In this document: in pieces, positions 5,773 to 13,587 of the stretch
Layout: each line of letters opens with the position of its first letter
Numbering within the stretch: position 1 is the stretch's first letter
Origin: Alphaproteobacteria bacterium
GTDB taxonomy: Bacteria; Pseudomonadota; Alphaproteobacteria; SMXP01
Assembly (NCBI GenBank): GCA_028280675.1
Contig: JANQLI010000201.1
Location: forward strand, 1-15,389
Direction of reading: 5' to 3'
DNA length: 15,389 nucleotides
Program-made: the position numbers and the translations under genes
Notes under the pieces: model-generated
Databases searched by the model: none
What the model saw: only the letters and a program-made list of their open reading frames with translations
Told to the model about the DNA's origin: nothing

Positions 5773-8667
5773 ATGTCCGATGATTCTCCTGATCTACAAT
5801 TCCATGATGTGACGCCGGTGGACCTGAGCGCCGACGTCAGTGTCCTCGCCGTTGGCGCAGCGCATGGGGCGGTGCTGACGCCGGACGGGGAAATACAAGA
5901 GATCAGCAAAAAAGACGCAGGCGCACTGTTAAAAGATGCGCCCCTTTTGGTTTGCCACGCTGCGTTTACCGCGCGGCGATTGGGCGCGAACACACCACAG
6001 CGGCGCAGCACCTTGTTCGATGTGCTGGAGCTGTTTGCTTTTGTGCGCCCGGCGCAGTTTTGTCTGCCCACGCCACGCGGTCTCGCCGAAGCCCTCACCC
6101 TCACACGGCCCGTGACATTAGACGATGAGGCGCTGATCATTCTCGAAGCGGCGCAAACGCTCATCACAGAGCTTGAACATGGCGGCCTCAAAGACCCGGC
6201 CCGCGAGATTGCCCTTGCCACATCCATGGGCCGCGCCGGATGGGCATGGGCCGGAGCCGTGCTGGAGGCGTTGGGCGAGAGCACACGCAAAACAGCCTCG
6301 TTAGGTTTTGATGTGTGGCACAGTTTGAATGAGTGGGAAGAGTTCGCCCCGCAAGGGCAGTCAGACAGCGCAACGATCACGGCGGAGGAAAGCCGCACAC
6401 GCTTAAGCGCTCTTCTTGCCGCATCGGACAGCCATCGTCCTGCGGAAGCGCGCCCCGCGCAAAGCGATTATGCAGCCTTAGCCGCAGACGCCTTTGCGCC
6501 TGCTGTCCGCGACGGGCAGCCCCATATGGTTTTGGCGGAAGCGGGCACAGGGATTGGCAAAACGCTTGGCTATATCGCGCCCGCCAGTGTCTGGGCGGAC
6601 AAGAACGGTCCCGGCACTTGGATCTCCACCTATACCAAAAACTTGCAACGGCAAATCGATCAGGAACTCGACCGGCTGTATCCCAACCCCCCCACCAAGG
6701 CGAAAAAAGCCCTCCTCCGAAAAGGGCGCGAAAATTATGTCTGTCTCCTGAATTTTCAAGCAGCGGTGAACCGGCGCGATCCGATTGAGATGGGATTGGT
6801 GGCGCGGTGGATTGGGGCGACCCGCGATGGCGATATGGTGGGCGGGGATTTTCCCGCCTGGCTCAGCGCATTGTTCCCACGGCGCTCGCTTGGACAGGTG
6901 GTTAGTGGAACGGGATTGATGAGTCTGGGTCTGACGGACCGGCGCGGCGAATGCATTTATGCGGCGTGCACCCATTACCGCAAATGCTTCATTGAAAAAG
7001 CGGTGCGCCGCGCGCGACGCGCCGACATTGTGGTCGCCAATCATGCGCTGGTGATGATGCAAGCGGCCACGGATTATGTGCGGGACGATCATGCGCACAG
7101 CACAAGTGATCGTCCGACAAAAGAGGATGACGGCATAGCGCCTCTCGGGCCGACCCGTTATATTTTTGACGAGGGGCATCATTTATTTGACGCCGCCGAC
7201 AGCGCTTTCTCGTCGCATCTCTCGGGTCTCGAATGCGCAGAACTCAGACGCTGGCTGCGCGGCCCTGAAGAGCGCCGTCAACGGGGACGGGGGTTGCGCG
7301 AACGCTTGGAAGATGTGCTCGACGAGACAGCCGAAGGGGATGACGCATTGATGGCGGCGCTTAAAGCCGCACGGTATTTGCCCGCAAGCGGATGGACAAC
7401 ACGCCTTTCGGACGGCCATCCCGATGGGCCCACTGAAACATTTCTTGCGCTTGTGCATCAACACGTGACGGCCCGCGACGGCCAAGACAGCCGCACATCT
7501 TACGATCAAGAAGCATCCCCCTGGCCGCCATTGCCGGAAATGTTAGAAGCGGCGCAAAATCTCGATGCGGCTCTTGGCGATATTGCGCAGCCGTTGAAAA
7601 CGCTTGCGCGTTTGTTGCGGCGACAATTGGATGAAGAGGCGAAGACTCTGGAAAGCAGCACCCGCGCCCGCATCGAAGCCATGGCGCGCGGCCTGGAACG
7701 CCGCGCCATTCTGATGCTGCCTGCGTGGCAAAACATGTTGCGCGATCTGCAAACAGGCCCGCAAGACGGCTTTGTCGATTGGCTGCGTGTCGAGCGCGCC
7801 TTTGGGCGCTTGTTCGATGTCGGCATGCACCGCCATTGGATCGACCCCACCCTGCCCTTTGCCCGCGCGGTCTTAGAGCCTGCGCATGGCGTGGTGATTA
7901 CGTCGGCCACATTGCGCGATGACGCCGACATGGATACGATGCACGCGATGGACGATGACACAGCAGATGCCGCCACATGGGAGAATGCCGAAATGCGCAC
8001 CGGCGCGGCGCACATGCCCGTACCACCCCTGCGCCGCAGCTTTGAGTCGCCTTTTGATTACGCCGCGCAAACCCGCGTCATTGTTGTCACAGATGTGCCG
8101 CGCGACAATGGACAAGCGGTCGCATCGGCTTACCGCGAACTCTTTCGCGCATCGGGCGGCGGCGCGCTTGGCATCTTCACCGCGATTGCCCGCTTGCGCA
8201 ATGTGTATGAGCGCATTGCCGCCGATATGGATGACGCAGGCCTTCCGCTTTATGCGCAACATATGGACGCCATGGATACGGGCACGCTGGTCGATATTTT
8301 CCGCTCCGATCTGCATGCCTGTCTCTTAGGCACAGATGCGGTGCGCGATGGCGTGGATGTGCCAGGGCAAAGTCTGCGTCTCATCGTCTTTGATCGCGTG
8401 CCATGGCCGCGTCCCAATATTTTGCACAAAGCGCGCCGCGACCATTTCGGCGGACGTCATTATGATGATATGATCACTCGGCTGCGCCTGAAACAGGCTT
8501 TTGGCCGTCTGGTGCGCCGGTCGAGCGACCGCGGTGTTTTTGTCATGCTGGATTCGCGCACGCCAAGCCGCCTGCTCTCGGCCTTACCAACAGGCGTGAC
8601 CATTGACCGCTGTGGCCTGGCCGACGCCATCGCCCTGACACAAGATTTTTTAAAGCCAGGCAGTTAA
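5773..8667 (+). CDS. DinG-like superfamily 2 iron-sulfur DNA helicase
   Basis: This 964-residue ATP-dependent helicase belongs to the XPD/DinG group, which unwinds DNA 5' to 3' in repair and replication-transcription conflicts. Walker A is GTGIGKT at 258-264. Four cysteines suited to a 4Fe-4S cluster are Cys324, Cys394, Cys399 and Cys405; the last three have the same 5- and 6-residue spacing as in E. coli DinG. The Walker B/DEAH-type box is DEGHH at 466-470, as in DinG. Motif VI is QAFGRLVRR at 908-916, preceded by VVITSATL and DGVDVPGQSLRLIVFDRVPW. E. coli DinG is about 716 residues; the extra roughly 230 N-terminal residues contain patterns resembling a decayed DnaQ exonuclease domain (see findings). 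The ATG at 5773 lacks a ribosome binding site. The gene faces away from lysK and is followed after 117 bases by the TerB/SixA pair, which has its own likely promoter. Confidence 0.93.
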   Translation: MSDDSPDLQFHDVTPVDLSADVSVLAVGAAHGAVLTPDGEIQEISKKDAGALLKDAPLLVCHAAFTARRLGANTPQRRSTLFDVLELFAFVRPAQFCLPTPRGLAEALTLTRPVTLDDEALIILEAAQTLITELEHGGLKDPAREIALATSMGRAGWAWAGAVLEALGESTRKTASLGFDVWHSLNEWEEFAPQGQSDSATITAEESRTRLSALLAASDSHRPAEARPAQSDYAALAADAFAPAVRDGQPHMVLAEAGTGIGKTLGYIAPASVWADKNGPGTWISTYTKNLQRQIDQELDRLYPNPPTKAKKALLRKGRENYVCLLNFQAAVNRRDPIEMGLVARWIGATRDGDMVGGDFPAWLSALFPRRSLGQVVSGTGLMSLGLTDRRGECIYAACTHYRKCFIEKAVRRARRADIVVANHALVMMQAATDYVRDDHAHSTSDRPTKEDDGIAPLGPTRYIFDEGHHLFDAADSAFSSHLSGLECAELRRWLRGPEERRQRGRGLRERLEDVLDETAEGDDALMAALKAARYLPASGWTTRLSDGHPDGPTETFLALVHQHVTARDGQDSRTSYDQEASPWPPLPEMLEAAQNLDAALGDIAQPLKTLARLLRRQLDEEAKTLESSTRARIEAMARGLERRAILMLPAWQNMLRDLQTGPQDGFVDWLRVERAFGRLFDVGMHRHWIDPTLPFARAVLEPAHGVVITSATLRDDADMDTMHAMDDDTADAATWENAEMRTGAAHMPVPPLRRSFESPFDYAAQTRVIVVTDVPRDNGQAVASAYRELFRASGGGALGIFTAIARLRNVYERIAADMDDAGLPLYAQHMDAMDTGTLVDIFRSDLHACLLGTDAVRDGVDVPGQSLRLIVFDRVPWPRPNILHKARRDHFGGRHYDDMITRLRLKQAFGRLVRRSSDRGVFVMLDSRTPSRLLSALPTGVTIDRCGLADAIALTQDFLKPGS

Positions 8668-8710
8668 AAACCACAGAATGATGCGCCGATAAATTGTCAC
8701 ACCCGCCACC

Positions 8711-8744
8711 TTGCCGTTGCGTCCTGCAATCCCTAATGTATAAA
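8711..8744 (+). promoter_or_regulatory. Putative promoter of the TerB/SixA gene pair
   Basis: Two good arrangements overlap: TTGCCG (8711-8716) with TAATGT (8734-8739) at 17 bases, and TTGCGT (8717-8722) with TATAAA (8739-8744) at 16 bases. Transcription would start near 8750, leaving a leader of about 35 bases. The position between the helicase stop and the TerB-like start supports a separate transcript for the pair. Confidence 0.5.
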
Positions 8745-8784
8745 GAGACCACGTATCGACCTGAGCAGAGAGACAAAACACATT

Positions 8785-9216
8785 ATGTCACAAACCATTA
8801 GCCATCACTCCGCCCTCATTTACACCATGGTTGTGGTGTCCGCCGCCGATGGCAGCATGAACGATGCCGAGCTGCATATGATTGGCGAGATCGTCAACAC
8901 GTTCCCGATTTTCCAAGATTTCAACAAAGATCGTTTGATCACCACCGCGCAAGAATGCGCCGCGATATTGTCCGAGGACGGAGGATTAGACGCCGTTCTT
9001 GGCTTGGTCAAAGAAGCCATCCCCCCACAACTGAAAGAAACCGCTTATGCAATTGCTGTGGATGTGGCGGCATCGGATGAGAATGTCGGGCAGGAAGAAT
9101 TGCGTCTTCTTGAAATGTTGCGCGATACGCTGAGCATCGAACGGCTCTATGCTGGTGCGATTGAACGGGCCGCGCGCGCAAGGCACATGACCCTCACCGA
9201 CCGGCGCGCCGATTAA
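8785..9216 (+). CDS. TerB-family protein
   Basis: This 143-residue, mostly helical, soluble protein is of the TerB/DjlA N-terminal type. TerB proteins are linked to tellurite resistance and membrane-associated stress complexes, but single TerB-domain proteins are common in Alphaproteobacteria and their role is not known. The sequence shows the internal two-fold symmetry of the fold: AADGSMNDAEL (20-30) and AASDENVGQEEL (95-106) each carry an Asp and a Glu seven residues apart (Asp22/Glu29 and Asp98/Glu105), the likely metal-binding acids. No signal peptide or membrane segment is present. A GAGAGA stretch lies upstream of the ATG, though farther than ideal. Its stop overlaps the start of the next gene by one base (TAATG), implying coupled translation. 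No other ter genes are nearby. Confidence 0.8.
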   Translation: MSQTISHHSALIYTMVVVSAADGSMNDAELHMIGEIVNTFPIFQDFNKDRLITTAQECAAILSEDGGLDAVLGLVKEAIPPQLKETAYAIAVDVAASDENVGQEELRLLEMLRDTLSIERLYAGAIERAARARHMTLTDRRAD

Positions 9217-9737
9217 TGAAGACACTCATTCTCATGCGTCACGCAAAAGCAGAGACCGTCTCTCTGCGCGGCGGGGATCATGACCGCGCCCTTAGTCAAA
9301 AAGGAATCAAGCGCACGCATTTGATCGGCACTTACTTGCAAGACCGCAACATCTCACCGGACGCGATCTTGACCTCTTCCTCTCAACGCACCACAGAAAC
9401 GGTGGACCGCTTGCTCCCTTTCTTTGCTGGGCGCGATGATCCACCGGTCACCAACTCGCGCGCGCTTTACCTGGCCGACCCCGATCGCATCTTGTCGGAA
9501 ATTTGGACCACTGAGGATGATGTGGAAACGCTGCTTGCCGTGGGACATAATCCTGGGTTTCACGAACTCGCTTCTCAACTCGCCAAAAGCCAAAGCGGAG
9601 AGGTGTTCGCAAAATTGCAAAGTAATTTCCCCACCGGCGCTTTGGCGATTTTGCATTTTGACGCTGCGTCCTGGACGGAGATTGATGCGCGCGGCGGTCA
9701 GTTGGAAGACGTGGTGTTTCCCTCAGACCTGGCATAA
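9216..9737 (+). CDS. SixA-like histidine phosphatase
   Basis: This is a small (173-residue) member of the histidine phosphatase superfamily, closest in size and pattern to SixA, which in E. coli removes phosphate from histidine phosphotransfer proteins such as ArcB and PtsN-system partners. The catalytic motif is LMRHAKAE with Arg8 and phospho-accepting His9; the second arginine is Arg58 in SSSQRTTET; the second histidine is His111 in AVGHNPGF. These four form the phosphate pocket of the family. No signal peptide is present, so it should be cytoplasmic. The start codon overlaps the stop of the TerB-like gene by one base, and no separate ribosome binding site is obvious beyond bases within that gene's end. 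The substrate is unknown; a phosphohistidine protein is only a family-based guess. Confidence 0.9.
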   Translation: MKTLILMRHAKAETVSLRGGDHDRALSQKGIKRTHLIGTYLQDRNISPDAILTSSSQRTTETVDRLLPFFAGRDDPPVTNSRALYLADPDRILSEIWTTEDDVETLLAVGHNPGFHELASQLAKSQSGEVFAKLQSNFPTGALAILHFDAASWTEIDARGGQLEDVVFPSDLA

Positions 9738-9795
9738 AGCGCGCAATATCCCCCTGAACAGCCTAGAATCACAACTATAAGTATGCTTTAGTGAA

Positions 9796-9818
9796 CCCAT
9801 GGGTGTAGAGAACATGGG
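9796..9818. repeat. Inverted repeat just before the glycosyltransferase gene
   Basis: CCCATG (9796-9801) and CATGGG (9813-9818) form a 6-base inverted repeat with an 11-base spacer, ending 8 bases before the ATG at 9827. In RNA it could hide the ribosome binding region; in DNA it could be an operator. A weak promoter fits upstream (CTGAAC 9754-9759, TATAAG 9776-9781, 16-base spacer). Confidence 0.3.
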
Positions 9819-9826
9819 GCGGGGCG

Positions 9827-11386
9827 ATGAGTCTGGTGGAGCGCGAAGAGCAGCGACGGAGTCCCGCGACACCCACGCCCGCCCATCACTGCGATGACAC
9901 GGACAGGCGTTTGAATGACGCCATTCATGGCTTGCGCCGACGCTTCCCAGACTGCTCTGCGGCAACCGGACTCCCTGCACAACAAAAACGATGGCTTTGC
10001 GGCATGGTGTTCTTCATCATGGTGGGTTTTGTTTGGGACGCCGTTGGCGCTCTCATTATCCTCAACAGCGCCGCCTTACTCTATTGCGCGGCATTGATCA
10101 CCTTGCGCGCCGTTTTGCTGACGATCCCGGAACACACATCCAGCCATGACAATACGCCGCTGCGCTGCACCCCTCCGTACACGATTTTGATTCCGCTTTA
10201 TGACGAAGCCAATGTCATCGACGCGCTGATCGCTTCTTTAAACGCCCTGAACTATCCGCGCGCGAAACTCGATATTAAACTGATCCTGGAAGCCGATGAT
10301 TTTGCCACCCGGACAAAAGTGCAATCACTCGCCCTCGGGCCCGAATATGATGTGGTGGTTGTGCCGTTCAGCGATCCAAAAACAAAGCCGAAAGCCTGTA
10401 ATTATGCGTTAAGCGCCGCGCGCGGCGACTATATTGTCATCTATGACGCCGAAGACCGTCCGGAGCCAGATCAATTGAAACGGGCCGCGAAGATCTTTGC
10501 CGCCGCCCCTGACGATCTGATTTGTTTGCAAGCGCGGCTGAATTATTACAATCCCGATGACAATTGGCTGACGCGGCAATTCACACTCGAATATTCCACC
10601 TGGTTTCGCCTTGTGCTGCCGGGGCTCTATCGCTTCGGTTTGCCGATCCCGCTCGGCGGGACAAGCAATCACTTTCGCACCAAAGCCCTGCAGGATATTG
10701 GCGCGTGGGACGCCTTTAATGTCACGGAAGATGCAGATTTAGGCATGCGCATCGCCGCATTTGGCTATAGATGTGGACTCTTGCCATCAACCACTTATGA
10801 AGAAGCGAACTGCCGCCTTGGCAACTGGCTGCGGCAACGCTCGCGCTGGCAAAAAGGATTCTTGCAAACCTGGCTTACCCATATGCGCCACCCCGGCGCG
10901 CTCGCCCAGCGTCTGGGCCTTTGGGGATTTCTGTCGCTGCATCTTGTGATTGGCGGCGCTCTTTTCACGGCCCTTGCGCCGCTTGTCTTTCTTATCGCCA
11001 GCCTCGGCGTGGCGGCGACAATGCTCTTGGTTCCCGACATGACATATCCGCCTGTTCTGCAAATCGCCAACAGCATCATGTTTGTGTGCGGGTATGGGGT
11101 GGCTTTGGCGTCGGGGTGGGCCGGACTGAAACGCGCGCGGGTCACGCGACTGTGGCCTGCACTGTTCACGGCGCCGGCCTATTGGAGCCTGATCACCCTT
11201 GGCGCCCTGAAAGGCTTTGCGCAAATGGACAGCAAGCCGTGGTATTGGGAGAAAACCCAACATGGCCTGTCGCACTCGCAGCGATTACCTTATTCGGACG
11301 TGGAGCGAACGGATTGCGCCGCCGCAACCCACATGCTGAGATTCGGCCAGACATATCCGACCTCCCAGAGCGAGCGCCCCCAATAA
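9827..11386 (+). CDS. Membrane-bound family 2 glycosyltransferase
   Basis: This is a 519-residue processive-type GT2 enzyme of the inner membrane, related in plan to cellulose synthase/NfrB-like transferases. Two membrane segments lie near residues 57-77 and 78-100. The cytoplasmic GT-A domain begins at about 118 (YTILIPLYDEANVI). Catalytic motifs are present: the sugar-nucleotide Asp pair in YDAED (Asp207, Asp210), the acidic base in TEDADLG (Asp302), and QRSRW at 337-341, the QxxRW box of processive enzymes. Several further membrane segments fall between about 366 and 467, followed by PWYWEKTQHGLS, a conserved tail of this group. The N-terminal 55 residues are charged and not conserved in appearance. 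The start at 9827 has only a G-rich stretch before it. It would make or modify a surface polysaccharide or glycolipid, but no polysaccharide cluster surrounds it. Its last 97 bases overlap the convergent GNAT gene. Confidence 0.9.
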   Translation: MSLVEREEQRRSPATPTPAHHCDDTDRRLNDAIHGLRRRFPDCSAATGLPAQQKRWLCGMVFFIMVGFVWDAVGALIILNSAALLYCAALITLRAVLLTIPEHTSSHDNTPLRCTPPYTILIPLYDEANVIDALIASLNALNYPRAKLDIKLILEADDFATRTKVQSLALGPEYDVVVVPFSDPKTKPKACNYALSAARGDYIVIYDAEDRPEPDQLKRAAKIFAAAPDDLICLQARLNYYNPDDNWLTRQFTLEYSTWFRLVLPGLYRFGLPIPLGGTSNHFRTKALQDIGAWDAFNVTEDADLGMRIAAFGYRCGLLPSTTYEEANCRLGNWLRQRSRWQKGFLQTWLTHMRHPGALAQRLGLWGFLSLHLVIGGALFTALAPLVFLIASLGVAATMLLVPDMTYPPVLQIANSIMFVCGYGVALASGWAGLKRARVTRLWPALFTAPAYWSLITLGALKGFAQMDSKPWYWEKTQHGLSHSQRLPYSDVERTDCAAATHMLRFGQTYPTSQSERPQ

Positions 11387-11883
11387 TGGGAATTGCGTTC
11401 CGCCTGCAATGTGCCGCCCATGGCGCGATAAAAGAAGTGGTTGGGATTATCGGCAAGCGCCCAGAGAATGGCGCGATCGCACTTGGCTTCAACAAGATAA
11501 CGGAACACATGCGTCAACAGCGCCCGGCCGATCCCTTGATCGATATAGTCCGGGTGGACATAAAGCGTATGCACTTCCGCAGCGCCCAATTGCCCTGGCC
11601 CGCCAAAATAATCGTCCCGGCACGGACCTGAACTGCCATACCCTAACACGCGGCCATCTTCATCCTTGGCCACGAGGACCGCTTGGCTGGTTTTCCCTGG
11701 GCTGCTGGTCCGGCAAAGGCGATGGTGCCATTGCCCGGTATAATGACGCGCGGACATCCGTGTGAGGTAACGCGTCGGAAGAATCCCGGCATAGGTATCC
11801 TGCCATGCAGCAACGTGCACATCAGCAATGGCTTTGGCATCCTGCGGCACCGCAGCGTGAATGGAATAGCGCACCTCACTCAT
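11290..11883 (-). CDS. GNAT-family N-acetyltransferase
   Basis: This acetyltransferase of 197 residues would transfer acetyl from acetyl-CoA to an amine; the substrate is unknown. The acetyl-CoA pyrophosphate-binding motif A is visible as LYVHPDYIDQGIGRALL, with QGIGRA at residues 116-121, followed by a conserved C-terminal half, AILWALADNPNHFFYRAMGG. The N-terminal IADVHVAAWQDTYAGILP (19-36) is typical of the RimI-like group that includes many unassigned alphaproteobacterial proteins. The ATG at 11883 was chosen over a GTG six codons upstream because a near-perfect ribosome binding site, GGAGGTGA, ends two bases before it (GGAGG is 5 bases away). The 3' end overlaps the glycosyltransferase gene by 97 bases on the other strand. 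A good promoter and operator-like palindrome lie directly upstream. Confidence 0.9.
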   Translation of the reverse strand: MSEVRYSIHAAVPQDAKAIADVHVAAWQDTYAGILPTRYLTRMSARHYTGQWHHRLCRTSSPGKTSQAVLVAKDEDGRVLGYGSSGPCRDDYFGGPGQLGAAEVHTLYVHPDYIDQGIGRALLTHVFRYLVEAKCDRAILWALADNPNHFFYRAMGGTLQAERNSHYWGRSLWEVGYVWPNLSMWVAAAQSVRSTSE

Positions 11884-11885
11884 TA

Positions 11886-11893
11886 TCACCTCC
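11886..11893 (-). promoter_or_regulatory. Strong ribosome binding site of the GNAT gene
   Basis: GGAGGTGA on the minus strand matches the complement of the 16S rRNA 3' end along its whole length and fixes the start at 11883. It is the strongest such site in the window. Confidence 0.85.
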
Positions 11894-11896
11894 AGA

Positions 11897-11932
11897 TACA
11901 CTTGAGTGTAACTGATTTGAGCGGCATGCCAA
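11897..11932 (-). promoter_or_regulatory. Promoter of the GNAT gene with overlapping operator palindrome
   Basis: On the minus strand TTGGCA (11932-11927) and TACACT (11910-11905) are separated by 16 bases, a good sigma-70-type promoter. The -10 box is one arm of the palindrome TACACT-TG-AGTGTA (11897-11910), so a dimeric repressor bound there would block the promoter. Transcription would begin near 11898 with a leader of about 15 bases containing only the ribosome binding site. Confidence 0.55.
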
Positions 11933-11952
11933 ACAAAAGTTCCGCATACCGC
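11921..11952 (-). terminator. Stem-loop downstream of the VWA gene
   Basis: GCGGCATGC (11921-11929) and GCATACCGC (11944-11952) form a 9-base stem with one G-U type pair and a 14-base loop, starting 10 bases after the VWA gene's stop in its direction of transcription. No T-run follows, so intrinsic termination is doubtful. One arm overlaps the -35 box of the GNAT promoter. Confidence 0.35.
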
Positions 11953-11961
11953 CTATCACTT

Positions 11962-13587
11962 TTAATAAAGACCAAGCTCCTGCATGGTAGACGGGCCTGC
12001 AACACCATCCACGGTCAGGGCATGGGCGGCTTGCACGGCTTCCACCGCTTTTTTCACATCGTCTGAAAACACACCGTCAATCGGGCCATTGTAATAGCCT
12101 TCATTCTTGAGCGCGGTCTGCAATTGCTCGACCTCGTAACCTTTATCGCCCACTTGCATCAGATAAAGATTCCGCTTGCCGCTTTGCGCCTTATAAAGCC
12201 GTTGTTTGGTGCTTTTCAGGTAGGCCGAGCGATCTTCGGCGCTGGCTTGCGCGGCACCCATTTGCTCTTTTTCAACCCGCAAAGCTTCCATCTTATTGGC
12301 AAGCCGTGCGTCATTCAGCGTGGCGTTTTGGGTGCGCAACTCTTCTTCCAAATCCGCCATTTGCTGTTCGGCGACGTCGTAATTGCCAGCTTCATATTGC
12401 TTGATGGCTTCTTTGTGCTTGCGTTCGCTTTCGAACAAATTGGCTTCCACGCGCACATCATGATTGCTCGCCTTGATCACAGCGTTTTCGTCATCGGTGA
12501 CGGTCACGGAAATACCGGCGTCAAACCGCATTGTCTCTTGGGTGAGGACGTTTTGATAGGTGAAACGCACATCGCTAAGATCAATGGTGTCAACGCCTTT
12601 GCGGTAAAACGCAGCGCTTGGCTCAAGCCGCAATAAAAGTGTGCGTTTTTCACCGGAGTAAAAATTATCCATATCAAAAGTGGTGTCATCGGGATTATCC
12701 GCCGCGCCAAAGCTCAACACCTGCACATTTTCCACTGCGTCTGTCGCTTTGAAGGAAAAATCGACATCTTTCGCCACCGTGGTGAACAAGGTTTTCAGCT
12801 CTTGCTCGAAAATCCGCGCCATTTGATTAGGATGCTCAATATAATAATAGGCGCCGCCGGCATTTTCGGCGATGTCCTGCATCAGATCTTCATCATAATC
12901 CCGGCCTAAGCCCATGGTGGAGATGCGCACACCGTCATTTTTGGCGGACCGCACCAGACGGCGAATTTGCGAGGGTTCGGTGACCCCTTCATTGGCCAAG
13001 CCATCGGACAGCAACAACACACGGTTGAGCGCGTCTGCATCCTCCATCTTTTTCATGCGGTCCAGCACTTCATCGGCACCGCGCATCATGCCGCCGACCA
13101 AATTGGTCGAGCCGCGCGGGCTCAGTTCATCAATCAAACGCTTAATCGGAAACGTGGAGTCCACCGGTTGAGACGGCCACATCACGGTAATGTCATCGTC
13201 ATACTCCACAATGGCCAGATGGTCTTTCGTATTCAGGCGGTCCACCGCCATTTTCGCCGCCTGTTTCAGGTAATCCATTTTCCCTTTGTCATCCATCGAC
13301 CCAGACCGGTCGAGGACCAGCGACAAATTCAATGGCGGACGTTCAGTTTCGGCAGCCGTGCTTAATTCTGTCGCCTCCAATCGGATCATCACAAAAATGG
13401 GCGACATATCGCCATCCAAAATCACCGGACGGTCAATCTCAATGGTCGGCGTCACCGCATGATCGCTGTCTGCAACGGTGGCCGACGCAAGAGATGAGGG
13501 TGTCACGCCACCAACAACAACGCAGGCTAAAAGCCGCATCTTCATTGAAAACATATGTTTATAAAAGGGGTTAGGTGTCTCTGCCAT
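11962..13587 (-). CDS. Exported von Willebrand factor A protein with C-terminal peptidoglycan-binding domain
   Basis: This 541-residue protein probably acts in the periplasm or at the cell wall. An N-terminal hydrophobic stretch (about 18-32, after KMR) followed by SSLASA gives a plausible signal peptide, cleaved near ASA-TVA. The VWA domain (about 86-260) has an intact metal site: Asp93-x-Ser95-x-Ser97 in LDRSGSM, Thr161 in PRGSTNL and Asp195 in LLSDGLANEG. A beta-rich region follows, then a charged helical, partly coiled-coil stretch (about 380-470). Residues 477-541 match the peptidoglycan-binding 1 fold (GDKGYEVEQLQTALKNEGYY ... IDGVFSDDVKKAVEAVQ ... TVDGVAGPSTMQELGLY). The ATG at 13587 was preferred for its GGAGAG site; 13599 is also possible. 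Part of the VWA region resembles YfbK-type proteins. The partner and role are unknown. It is divergent from prkA. Confidence 0.88.
   Translation of the reverse strand: MAETPNPFYKHMFSMKMRLLACVVVGGVTPSSLASATVADSDHAVTPTIEIDRPVILDGDMSPIFVMIRLEATELSTAAETERPPLNLSLVLDRSGSMDDKGKMDYLKQAAKMAVDRLNTKDHLAIVEYDDDITVMWPSQPVDSTFPIKRLIDELSPRGSTNLVGGMMRGADEVLDRMKKMEDADALNRVLLLSDGLANEGVTEPSQIRRLVRSAKNDGVRISTMGLGRDYDEDLMQDIAENAGGAYYYIEHPNQMARIFEQELKTLFTTVAKDVDFSFKATDAVENVQVLSFGAADNPDDTTFDMDNFYSGEKRTLLLRLEPSAAFYRKGVDTIDLSDVRFTYQNVLTQETMRFDAGISVTVTDDENAVIKASNHDVRVEANLFESERKHKEAIKQYEAGNYDVAEQQMADLEEELRTQNATLNDARLANKMEALRVEKEQMGAAQASAEDRSAYLKSTKQRLYKAQSGKRNLYLMQVGDKGYEVEQLQTALKNEGYYNGPIDGVFSDDVKKAVEAVQAAHALTVDGVAGPSTMQELGLY

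Noticed and set aside
6478..7182. A 234-codon minus-strand open frame inside the helicase gene
   Set aside because: It is antisense to the conserved iron-sulfur helicase core, with no ribosome binding site or recognisable domain.
13505..13545. A lipoprotein-type box (LLAC) in the VWA protein N-terminus
   Set aside because: Only two hydrophobic residues separate the preceding lysine/arginine from the cysteine, so there is no hydrophobic core before it; a standard signal peptide cleaved later fits better.
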